Positions 39,148-46,222 of a stretch of DNA of 64,000 bases are shown one piece after another. Numbering within the stretch: position 1 is the first letter of the stretch; each line of letters starts with the position of its first letter. The notes beneath the pieces are model-generated. The model saw only the letters and a program-made list of their open reading frames with translations, ran no database searches and had not been told where the DNA came from. Location of the stretch: positions 1 through 64,000 of the forward strand of contig NZ_BCWI01000017.1 of assembly GCF_001592125.1 (NCBI RefSeq), read 5' to 3'. The position numbers and the translations under genes are program-made. The DNA is from Microbacterium hominis NBRC 15708 (GTDB lineage: Bacteria > Actinomycetota > Actinomycetes > Actinomycetales > Microbacteriaceae).

Positions 39148-40754
39148 CGTCGCTGCTGGAGGTGCGCGACCTGGCGGTGGACTTCGTCACCGGGGGCGAG
39201 ACCACGCAGGCCGTCCGGGGCGTGTCGTTCGCGCTCGAGCGCCGGGAGGTGCTCGCCCTGGTCGGCGAGTCGGGATCGGGCAAGAGCGTGAGCGCGCTGG
39301 CGCTGGTCGGGCTGCTCCCGCGCAACACCGTCGTGCGCGGGGAGGCGCTGCTGGACGGCGAGGACCTGTTCACGATGACGCCGGCCCGGCGCGAGGCCGT
39401 CCGCGGAACCCGCATCGGCGTGATCTTCCAGGATCCGGGCAGTGCGCTCGATCCCGTGTTCTCCATCGGCGCGCAGATCGAGGAGATGCTCATCGTGCAC
39501 CGGCCGGAGATGACGCGGGCCCAGCGACGGGCCCGCGTGATCGAGCTGCTGGAGATGGTCGAGATCGCCGAGCCCCGCAAACGCCTCTCCAGCTACCCGC
39601 ACCAGCTGTCGGGCGGCCAGGCGCAGCGGGTCATGATCGCGATCGCCCTGGCGTGCGACCCGGAGATCCTCATCGCCGACGAGCCGACGACGGCGCTCGA
39701 CGTGACGGTGCAGCGCGAGGTGCTCGACGTGCTGCGTCGGCTGCGCGACCGCGTCGGCACGGCGATCATCATGATCACGCACGACATGGGCGTCGTCGCC
39801 GACATCGCCGACCGCGTCGTCGTGCTCCACGACGGCCTCGTCGAGGAGGCGGCGGGCGTGCAGGAGCTGTTCTCGGCGCCGACCGCGGACTACACGCGCC
39901 GGCTGCTCGCCGCGGTGCCGCGCCTCGGCGCGCCCGAGCGCGATGATCCCTCCGGCAGCACCGTCGTGCTCGACGTCGACGCCCTGTCGGTCGTCTACGG
40001 GCGGGGCCGGCACGCGGTGGCGGCGGTGGACGATGTCACCCTGGCCGTCCGGGAGGGCGAGATCGTCGCGCTGGCGGGGGAGTCGGGGTCGGGCAAGTCG
40101 ACCATCGGGCGCTGCGCCCTGGGCCTCACGCCCATCTCGGCCGGGACGGTGCGCGTGTGCGGCGTCGACCTGCGCGCCGTCAGCGGACGTCGCGCCGTGG
40201 CCGTGAAGCGCCAGGTCGGCGTCGTGTTCCAGAACTCCACCGCCGCGCTCGATCCGCGCCGCACCGTCGGTGACGCCGTGGCCGAACCCCTCCGCGTGCA
40301 CGCGCGGCTGCGAGGCGCCGCGCTCGACACCCGCGTCGCCGAGCTCCTGGATGCCGTGGGCCTTCCCGCCGCCTGGCGACGCCGGTATCCGCACGAGCTG
40401 TCGGGCGGTCAGCGTCAGCGCGTCGCGATCGCGCGCTCCATCGCGCTGCGTCCGCGGCTGCTGATCGCCGACGAGCCCACGAGCGCGCTCGACGTCTCGG
40501 TGCAGGCGACCGTGCTGGAGCTCCTGCGCGAACTGCAGCGGGAGCTGCGCTTCGCGTGTCTGTTCATCAGTCACGACCTCGCGGTCGTCGACGAGCTCTG
40601 CGATCGCATCGTCGTCCTGCAGCACGGCAGGGTCGTGGAGGAGGGGCGGCGCACGCAGGTGCTGCGCGCGCCGCGGCATCCGTACACGTCGGCGCTGATC
40701 GCCTCCTCTCCCGTGCCGGATCCCCTCGTCCAGGCGCAGCGGCGCACCGCCTGA
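39144..40754 (+). CDS. Peptide ABC transporter ATPase, fused DppD-DppF type
   Basis: A 536-residue protein joining the two ATPases usually encoded separately. First half: GESGSGKSV, FQDPGSALDPVFSIGAQIEE, LSGGQAQRVMIAIAL, ILIADEPTTALDVTVQ. Second half: GESGSGKST, FQNSTAALDPRRTVGDAV, LSGGQRQRVAIARSI, LLIADEPTSALDVSVQ, FISHDLAVV, RHPYTSALIASSPVPDP. It powers the permeases at 35387 and 36312. The GTG start overlaps the regulator stop. It is the last gene of the seven-gene operon. Confidence 0.9.
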   Translation: MTSLLEVRDLAVDFVTGGETTQAVRGVSFALERREVLALVGESGSGKSVSALALVGLLPRNTVVRGEALLDGEDLFTMTPARREAVRGTRIGVIFQDPGSALDPVFSIGAQIEEMLIVHRPEMTRAQRRARVIELLEMVEIAEPRKRLSSYPHQLSGGQAQRVMIAIALACDPEILIADEPTTALDVTVQREVLDVLRRLRDRVGTAIIMITHDMGVVADIADRVVVLHDGLVEEAAGVQELFSAPTADYTRRLLAAVPRLGAPERDDPSGSTVVLDVDALSVVYGRGRHAVAAVDDVTLAVREGEIVALAGESGSGKSTIGRCALGLTPISAGTVRVCGVDLRAVSGRRAVAVKRQVGVVFQNSTAALDPRRTVGDAVAEPLRVHARLRGAALDTRVAELLDAVGLPAAWRRRYPHELSGGQRQRVAIARSIALRPRLLIADEPTSALDVSVQATVLELLRELQRELRFACLFISHDLAVVDELCDRIVVLQHGRVVEEGRRTQVLRAPRHPYTSALIASSPVPDPLVQAQRRTA

Positions 40755-40786
40755 CGCGACGGTCGGTGTCGTTTCGGCATCGATGC

Positions 40787-40840
40787 TTGACGAACCGGCG
40801 AGCTCGGGTCAATAATCACTCCAGACGTTAAATCGATTTA
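40787..40840 (+). promoter_or_regulatory. Promoter and LacI-type operator of the fructan uptake operon
   Basis: TTGACG (40787-40792) and AATAAT (40811-40816) are separated by 18 bp. The perfect 12-bp palindrome TAAATCGATTTA (40829-40840), with the central CG of LacI-family sites, lies just after the predicted transcript start and 18 bp before the ATG of the LacI gene. The layout fits autorepression of the regulator and the sugar transporter genes behind it. Confidence 0.65.
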
Positions 40841-40858
40841 TCACGAGGAAGTGGTGAC

Positions 40859-41959
40859 ATGGCCCGCGTACGCATCTCCGACGTGGCGGCAGCGGCCGGT
40901 GTGTCGGTCACGACGGTCTCGCTCGTGCTGAACGACGTCGAGTCGCGGATCTCGCAGGAGACACGAGACCGCGTGCGCGCCGCCGCCGCCGCGGTCGGCT
41001 ACGCGCCGAGCGCCCTCGCGCGCGGCCTCCGCCAGCAGCGCACCAAGACCGTCGGGCTCATCTCCGACCAGATCGCCACCACGCCCTTCGCCGGCCGCAT
41101 GCTCGCCGGTGCGCAGGACGTCGCCCGCGCGAACGAACACCTCGTCTTCCTCGTCGACACGGGATCGGACGCCGCGGTGGAGGACGCCGCGATCCGGGCC
41201 CTCACCGCGCAGCAGGTCGACGCGCTGATCTACGCGGCGATGTGGCACCGTATCGTCCCGGCCGACGTGAAGCTGCCCGCCGACACGGTGCTGCTGGACT
41301 GCCGTCCGGCGGACGGCGTGACGGGCTTTCCCAGCGTCGTGCCCGACGACCGCGCCGGCGGCGCCGCGGCGACCCGCGAGCTCGTCGAGGCGGGCCACAC
41401 GCGCATCGCGTACATCGACACCGACGAGGACCCGGGTCGTCCCATCGCCGCCGATCTCCGCCTCGAGGGCTACCGCGAGGTGCTCGCGGCATCCGGGATC
41501 GTCGTCGACGACGAGCTGCACGTGCACGGGGAGACCTCGCACCGCGGCGGGCGGGGCGCCGCCGAGCGCCTGCTCGACCTCCCGTCGGAGCGCCGCCCGA
41601 CGGCGATCTTCTGCTTCAACGACCGCATGGCCACGGGGGCCTACACCGCGATCCACGCACGCGGGCTGCGCATCCCCGAGGACATCTCGATCATCGGCTA
41701 CGACGACCAGCAGTTCATCGCCGCCGAGCAAGACCCCCCGCTGACCACCGTCGCGCTGCCCCACTACGAGATGGGCCGCTGGGCGATGGAGGTCGCACTC
41801 GGCATCCGCGAGGGGGGAAAGGATGCCGTTCACCAGATGGAGTGTCCCGTCGTCCGACGAGACTCCGTGGGCCCGCCGCCGGCGCATGTCGCCAAACCGA
41901 ACCGGCGACGGACCTCACAACACACCGAGCGGTCGCTTTCGGCGACCCCCGATCGGTGA
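40859..41959 (+). CDS. LacI-family transcriptional regulator (fructan uptake operon)
   Basis: A 366-residue repressor: helix-turn-helix RISDVAAAAGVSVTTVSLVLND with hinge helix SALARGLRQQ (residues 1-60), then a periplasmic-binding-like domain (TVGLISDQIATTPFAG, DALIYAAMWH, IAYIDTDEDPGRP, AIFCFNDRMATGAYTAIHARGLRIPEDISIIGYDD). It is the first gene of the run that contains a sugar ABC importer and two fructan hydrolases, so levanbiose, fructose or sucrose is the likely inducer. A 24-bp hairpin overlaps its stop codon. Confidence 0.88.
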   Translation: MARVRISDVAAAAGVSVTTVSLVLNDVESRISQETRDRVRAAAAAVGYAPSALARGLRQQRTKTVGLISDQIATTPFAGRMLAGAQDVARANEHLVFLVDTGSDAAVEDAAIRALTAQQVDALIYAAMWHRIVPADVKLPADTVLLDCRPADGVTGFPSVVPDDRAGGAAATRELVEAGHTRIAYIDTDEDPGRPIAADLRLEGYREVLAASGIVVDDELHVHGETSHRGGRGAAERLLDLPSERRPTAIFCFNDRMATGAYTAIHARGLRIPEDISIIGYDDQQFIAAEQDPPLTTVALPHYEMGRWAMEVALGIREGGKDAVHQMECPVVRRDSVGPPPAHVAKPNRRRTSQHTERSLSATPDR

Positions 41960-41979
41960 TCGACGCACGCGTCGATCAC
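41956..41979 (+). other. Hairpin at the lacI / binding-protein junction
   Basis: GTGATCGACG (41956-41965) and CGTCGATCAC (41970-41979) form a perfect 10-bp stem with a 4-nt loop that includes the LacI stop codon, 18 bp before the binding-protein ATG. It could act as a processing or attenuation point separating regulator mRNA from the highly needed binding-protein mRNA. Confidence 0.55.
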
Positions 41980-41996
41980 GAGACAAGGAAATCACA

Positions 41997-43292
41997 ATGA
42001 AGCGCACATCCGTGTCGGTCCTCGCTGCGGCGGGGCTCGTCGGGGTGCTGGCACTGACCGGCTGCGGTCAGGCCGGCAAAGGTGACAGCACGACCGAGGA
42101 CGGTCGTACGAAGCTGACGATGTGGACGCACTCGGCCGGAAACCCGGCCGAGCTCGCGGTCTACCAGCAGATCATCTCGGACTTCAACGCGTCGCAGGAC
42201 CAGTACGAGGTGGTCGAGGAGTCCTTCCCGCAGGGCGCCTACAACGACGCCGTCGTCGCTGCGGCGGCATCCGGCGACCTGCCCTGCCTCCTCGACCTCG
42301 ACGGGCCGATCATGCCCAACTGGGCGTGGGCCGGCTACCTGCAGCCGCTCGGCATCGACACCAAGATCACCGACGCCCTGCTGCCGACCGCCGTCGGCAC
42401 GTGGGACGGACAGATCTACTCGGCCGGCTACTGGGATGCCGCGCTGTCGATCTTCGCCCGCAAGTCCGTTCTCGAGGCGAACGGCATCCGCATCCCGACC
42501 GTCGACAAGCCCTGGACGAAGGACGAGTTCGGCTCCGTGCTGGCCACGCTGAAGGCCGCGGGCTACGAGACCCCGATCGACATCGGCGCCGAGGACAAGG
42601 GCGAGTGGTGGCCCTACGCCTACTCTCCCTTCCTGCAGAGCTTCGGCGGCGACCTCATCGACCGCTCGAGCATGCTCACCGCCGAGGGCGCGCTCAACGG
42701 CGACGACGCCGTCGCGTGGGGCACGTGGTTCCAGAACCTCTTCCGCGACGGCTACGCCAACGCGAACGGCACGGTCGGCAACCAGGAGTTCGTCGACAAC
42801 AAGGTCGCCCTCAGCTACACCGGCGTGTGGAACGCGCTCGCCTCGGTCGACGCCGTCGGCGACGACCTGCTGATCCTGCCCCCGCCGGACCTCGGCACCG
42901 GCCCGAAGATCGGCGGCGGCTCGTGGCAGTGGGCCATCTCCAAGGGCTGCAACGACGCCGACGGTGCCCGCAAGTACCTCGAGTTCAGCTTCCAGGACAA
43001 GTACATCACCCAGTTCGCCGACCAGCAGATCGTGATCCCGGCGACCGATTCGGCCGCGCAGGCCTCGAAGTACTTCAACGATGAGGGCGTGCTGCGTCCC
43101 TTCGTCGAGCTGTCGCAGAAGTTCGCGGTGCTGCGTCCCGCGACGCCGGCCTACGCCGTCATCTCCACGACGTTCGAGACCGCCGCGAAGGACATCATGA
43201 ACGGCGCCGACGTCAAGACCTCGCTCGACCAGGCGGTCAGCGAGATCGACGCCAACATCTCGTCCAACGACGGGTACGGCTTCACCAAGTGA
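41997..43292 (+). CDS. Sugar ABC transporter substrate-binding lipoprotein
   Basis: A 431-residue protein with a lipoprotein signal ending LTGC. LTMWTHSAGNPAELAVYQQIISDFNASQDQYEV is the start of the family 1 sugar-binding fold, and PCLLDLDGPIMPNWAWAGYLQPL, GAEDKGEWWPYAYSPFLQSFGG and GGGSWQWAISKGCNDADGARKYLEF follow. Neighbouring GH32 enzymes suggest short fructans as ligand (inference). The ATG at 41997 is preceded by AAGGAA; longer in-frame starts would remove the signal peptide from the N terminus. It is flanked by hairpins on both sides. Confidence 0.9.
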   Translation: MKRTSVSVLAAAGLVGVLALTGCGQAGKGDSTTEDGRTKLTMWTHSAGNPAELAVYQQIISDFNASQDQYEVVEESFPQGAYNDAVVAAAASGDLPCLLDLDGPIMPNWAWAGYLQPLGIDTKITDALLPTAVGTWDGQIYSAGYWDAALSIFARKSVLEANGIRIPTVDKPWTKDEFGSVLATLKAAGYETPIDIGAEDKGEWWPYAYSPFLQSFGGDLIDRSSMLTAEGALNGDDAVAWGTWFQNLFRDGYANANGTVGNQEFVDNKVALSYTGVWNALASVDAVGDDLLILPPPDLGTGPKIGGGSWQWAISKGCNDADGARKYLEFSFQDKYITQFADQQIVIPATDSAAQASKYFNDEGVLRPFVELSQKFAVLRPATPAYAVISTTFETAAKDIMNGADVKTSLDQAVSEIDANISSNDGYGFTK

Positions 43293-43296
43293 GCCC

Positions 43297-43327
43297 GAGC
43301 GGGTGGGACCTCGCGTCCCACCCGCTC
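43297..43327 (+). other. Intercistronic hairpin after the sugar-binding protein gene
   Basis: A perfect 13-bp stem GAGCGGGTGGGAC (43297-43309) / GTCCCACCCGCTC (43315-43327) with a 5-nt loop begins 4 bp after the stop codon and ends 26 bp before the first permease. It has the same place and design as the hairpin after the peptide-binding protein at 33950, with unrelated sequence. Confidence 0.6.
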
Positions 43328-43353
43328 CGCTCGACGACCTCGAAAGAGTCACC

Positions 43354-44295
43354 ATGACTGTCACCCCTGCCACGGCCGCGGCCGAGAAGCCGCGCCGCGC
43401 CCTGAGCCGCTTCCGCTCCATCCGCGGACGTGAGACGTGGGCCGGCCTGGCGATGATCGCCCCGGCCGGCATCCTCCTCGTCCTGTTCCTCGTCATCCCC
43501 GTGCTGCTCGCCTTCGGGCTCTCGTTCACGAACGCGCGCCTCATCTCGCCGAACCCGCCGCGCTTCGTCGGCCTCGACAACTTCGCCCGTGCGTTCGGCG
43601 CCGACCCGATGTTCCTGCAGTCGGCCTGGAACACCTTCCTGTTCGCGCTCGTCGTCGTGCCGGTGCAGGCCGGCCTCGGCCTGCTGCTGGCGGTGCTCGT
43701 CAACCGGCGGATGCGGGGCGTCACCGCGTTCCGCGTGATCTTCTTCATCCCCGTCGTGACCTCGATCGTCGTCGTCTCGATCCTCTGGAAGTTCATGTAC
43801 CAGAAGGACGGGCTCATCAACTCGTTCATCGACACGCTCACCTTCGGCGCCTGGCAGAGCGTCGACTGGCTCAACAACCCCACCACCGCGCTGCCGGCGA
43901 TCATCGTGCTGTCGATCTGGCAGGCGGTCGGCTTCCACATGATCATCTGGCTGTCCGGTCTGCAGACGATCCCGGAGGAGCTCTACGAGGCCGCGAAGAT
44001 GGACGGCGCGAGCCCCTGGCGCCAGTTCACGAGCGTCACCTGGCCGGGACTGCGTCCCACCATGGTCTTCGTCCTCGTCACGATCACGATCGCCGCGCTC
44101 GGGCTGTTCGTGCAGGTGGACGTCATGACGCAGGGCGGGCCGACCGGCTCGACCTCCACGATCGTCTACCACGCCGTCCGCAAGGGCTACCAGCAGCAGG
44201 AGATCGGGTACGCCGCGGCGATCTCGCTGATCTTCTTCGTCGCGGTACTGATCATCGCGCTCATCCAGCGCCGGCTCACGCGAGACAAGGACTGA
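43354..44295 (+). CDS. Sugar ABC transporter permease (MalF-like)
   Basis: A 313-residue permease with six transmembrane segments, starting with ETWAGLAMIAPAGILLVLFLVIPVLLAFGLSF and carrying the coupling loop EELYEAAKMDGASPWRQFTSVTWPGLRP (EAA motif). It is the first of two permeases for the sugar importer. The start at 43354 is the first ATG after the hairpin with GAAAGAG upstream. No ATPase gene lies in this cluster, so a shared MsiK-type ATPase from elsewhere is expected, as is common in actinobacteria. Confidence 0.9.
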   Translation: MTVTPATAAAEKPRRALSRFRSIRGRETWAGLAMIAPAGILLVLFLVIPVLLAFGLSFTNARLISPNPPRFVGLDNFARAFGADPMFLQSAWNTFLFALVVVPVQAGLGLLLAVLVNRRMRGVTAFRVIFFIPVVTSIVVVSILWKFMYQKDGLINSFIDTLTFGAWQSVDWLNNPTTALPAIIVLSIWQAVGFHMIIWLSGLQTIPEELYEAAKMDGASPWRQFTSVTWPGLRPTMVFVLVTITIAALGLFVQVDVMTQGGPTGSTSTIVYHAVRKGYQQQEIGYAAAISLIFFVAVLIIALIQRRLTRDKD

Positions 44296-44298
44296 GTC

Positions 44299-45228
44299 AT
44301 GACCGCCACCGTCACCCCCCTCGCCGCTCGCGTCCGCAAGGACGCCAGCGAGAGCCGTCGTCGCCGCCTCGGCCGGATCCTCACGTACGTCGTGATGAGC
44401 GGCTTCGGCATCCTGTTCCTGTTCCCGCTCGTGTTCATGTTCGTCTCGAGCCTCAAGCCCGACGCCCAGATCCTCCGCGACGTGAACTCGCCCGCGGCGT
44501 TCCTGCCCGTCGGCGACATCAGCCTCGACAACTACTTCGGCGTGTTCGACCGGGTCCCCGTCGCCCAGTTCATGTTCAACTCGGTGCTCGTCACCGTGCT
44601 GACCGTCGGGCTCGGGCTCATCGTCAACTCGATGGCGGGCTTCGCCCTGTCGCGCCTGCGGTGGAAGGGACGCCTCGTCGTGATGGCGCTGATCATCGCG
44701 ACCCTGATCGTCCCGTTCGAGACGATCGCCGTCCCGATGGTCTACTGGGTCTCCCAGCTGCCGACCCTCGTCATGGAGGGCGGCGTGCTCAAGTACGACT
44801 TCGGCTGGCTGAACACCTACCAGGTGCAGATCGTGCCGTTCATCGCCAACGCGTTCTCGATCTTCCTGTTCGCCCAGTACTTCTCGACCATCCCGGCCTC
44901 GCTCGACGAGGCGGCGCGCATCGACGGGGCCAGCTGGTTCACGATCTACCGCCGGATCATCGTGCCCCTGTCGGGGCCGGCGTTCGCGACGGTCGCGATC
45001 CTCACGTTCCTCCCCGCCTGGAACCAGTACCTCTGGCCGCTCATGGTGGTGCAGAAGGAGGGGCTGCGGCCCGTGATGGTCGGGATGCAGTACTTCTTCC
45101 AACTGAACACGGCGTGGGGAGAGGTCATGGCGTACACCTCGCTGATCACCCTCCCCGTCCTCATCGTGTTCCTCGTCTTCCAGCGCGCGTTCGTCAGCAG
45201 CATCGCGGCCAGCGGAGTGAAGGGCTAA
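44299..45228 (+). CDS. Sugar ABC transporter permease (MalG-like)
   Basis: A 309-residue permease with six transmembrane segments, LTYVVMSGFGILFLFPLVFMFVSSLKP at the N terminus, and the EAA loop ASLDEAARIDGASWFTIYRRIIVPLSGPA. The MAYTSLITLPVLIVFLVFQRAFVSSIAASGVKG end is typical of the MalG group. It starts 3 bp after the first permease gene and forms the membrane channel with it. Confidence 0.9.
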   Translation: MTATVTPLAARVRKDASESRRRRLGRILTYVVMSGFGILFLFPLVFMFVSSLKPDAQILRDVNSPAAFLPVGDISLDNYFGVFDRVPVAQFMFNSVLVTVLTVGLGLIVNSMAGFALSRLRWKGRLVVMALIIATLIVPFETIAVPMVYWVSQLPTLVMEGGVLKYDFGWLNTYQVQIVPFIANAFSIFLFAQYFSTIPASLDEAARIDGASWFTIYRRIIVPLSGPAFATVAILTFLPAWNQYLWPLMVVQKEGLRPVMVGMQYFFQLNTAWGEVMAYTSLITLPVLIVFLVFQRAFVSSIAASGVKG

Positions 45229-45234
45229 GCGCAC

Positions 45235-46197
45235 ATGTTCGACCTCTCCTCATCCTGGGTGTGGGACTACTGGTTCGCCGACGACGGCGAGACCTACCAC
45301 CTCTTCTTCCTGTACGCCTCGCGCGCCCTGCACGACCCGGACGCGCGTCACTACCGAGCCTCGGTCGGCCACGCCGTGTCCGACGACCTCGTGACGTGGA
45401 CGCCGGTGGCCGACGCCATCGTCCGCGGCGAGGCGGGCAGCTTCGACGACCTCGCGACCTGGACCGGCTCGACCGTCCGCGGCGACGACGGGCTCTGGTA
45501 CCTCTTCTACACGGGGTCGTCGCTGGCCGCCGACGGCAAGAACGTGCAGCGGATCGGCTGCGCGACCTCGCCCGACCTCCTGGTGTGGACGAAGGTGCCG
45601 GGACCGCTGCTGTCGGCATCCGGCCCCTGGTACGAGACGCTCGCCGACGGCGACTGGCACGACGAGGCCTTCCGCGACCCGTGGGTGTTCGCCGATCCCG
45701 ACGGCGACGGCTGGCACATGCTCGTGACCGCCCGCGCACCCGAGGGTCCGGCCTTCGGCCGCGGCGTCATCGGCCACGGCTGGTCGCCCGATCTGAAGAC
45801 GTGGGAGCTGCGCCCGCCGCTGTCGGCGCCGAGCGAGCGGGGCTTCGGGCAGCTCGAGGTCATGCAGGTCGAGGTCGTCGACGGGCGGCCCGTGCTGCTG
45901 TTCTCCTGCCTCGCGGAGCACGCGATGCCCGCTCGCGCCGTCGAGCGCGGCGGCACGTGGGCGGTTCCCGCGGCGAGCGTGCTCGGGCCGTTCGAGGTCG
46001 AGGAGGCCTACCCCGTCACCGACGAGAGCCTCTACGTCGGGCGGCTGCTGCGGCGGCGCGACGACGGCCAGTGGCTGTTGTTCGCGTTCCACAACCTCGA
46101 CGAGCACGGCGCGTTCGTCGGGGGCATCACCGACCCCCTGCCCGTCGGCTGGGTCGATGGCCGCCTCACGGTGCGGGAACTCACCCGACCGTCCTGA
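45235..46197 (+). CDS. Cytoplasmic GH32-like fructosidase (short form)
   Basis: A 320-residue five-bladed propeller enzyme of the GH32/GH68 type with no signal peptide. Likely nucleophile is Asp11 in WVWDYW. The transition-state Asp148 is in the FRDPWVF motif and the proposed acid/base is Glu208 in GQLEVMQVEV. The classical WMNDPNG wording is absent and the protein ends after the propeller, without the C-terminal beta-sandwich of ordinary GH32 enzymes. It starts 6 bp after the permease, so it probably hydrolyses imported fructo-oligosaccharides or sucrose inside the cell. Confidence 0.75.
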   Translation: MFDLSSSWVWDYWFADDGETYHLFFLYASRALHDPDARHYRASVGHAVSDDLVTWTPVADAIVRGEAGSFDDLATWTGSTVRGDDGLWYLFYTGSSLAADGKNVQRIGCATSPDLLVWTKVPGPLLSASGPWYETLADGDWHDEAFRDPWVFADPDGDGWHMLVTARAPEGPAFGRGVIGHGWSPDLKTWELRPPLSAPSERGFGQLEVMQVEVVDGRPVLLFSCLAEHAMPARAVERGGTWAVPAASVLGPFEVEEAYPVTDESLYVGRLLRRRDDGQWLLFAFHNLDEHGAFVGGITDPLPVGWVDGRLTVRELTRPS

Positions 46198-46222
46198 CCG
46201 ATACAGACAGAAGGATCCGACG

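Noticed and set aside
43282..45234. Long antisense frame over the two sugar permease genes
   Set aside because: Low-complexity Glu/Asp/Arg/His content typical of the mirror of GC-rich membrane-protein genes; no domain or ribosome site.
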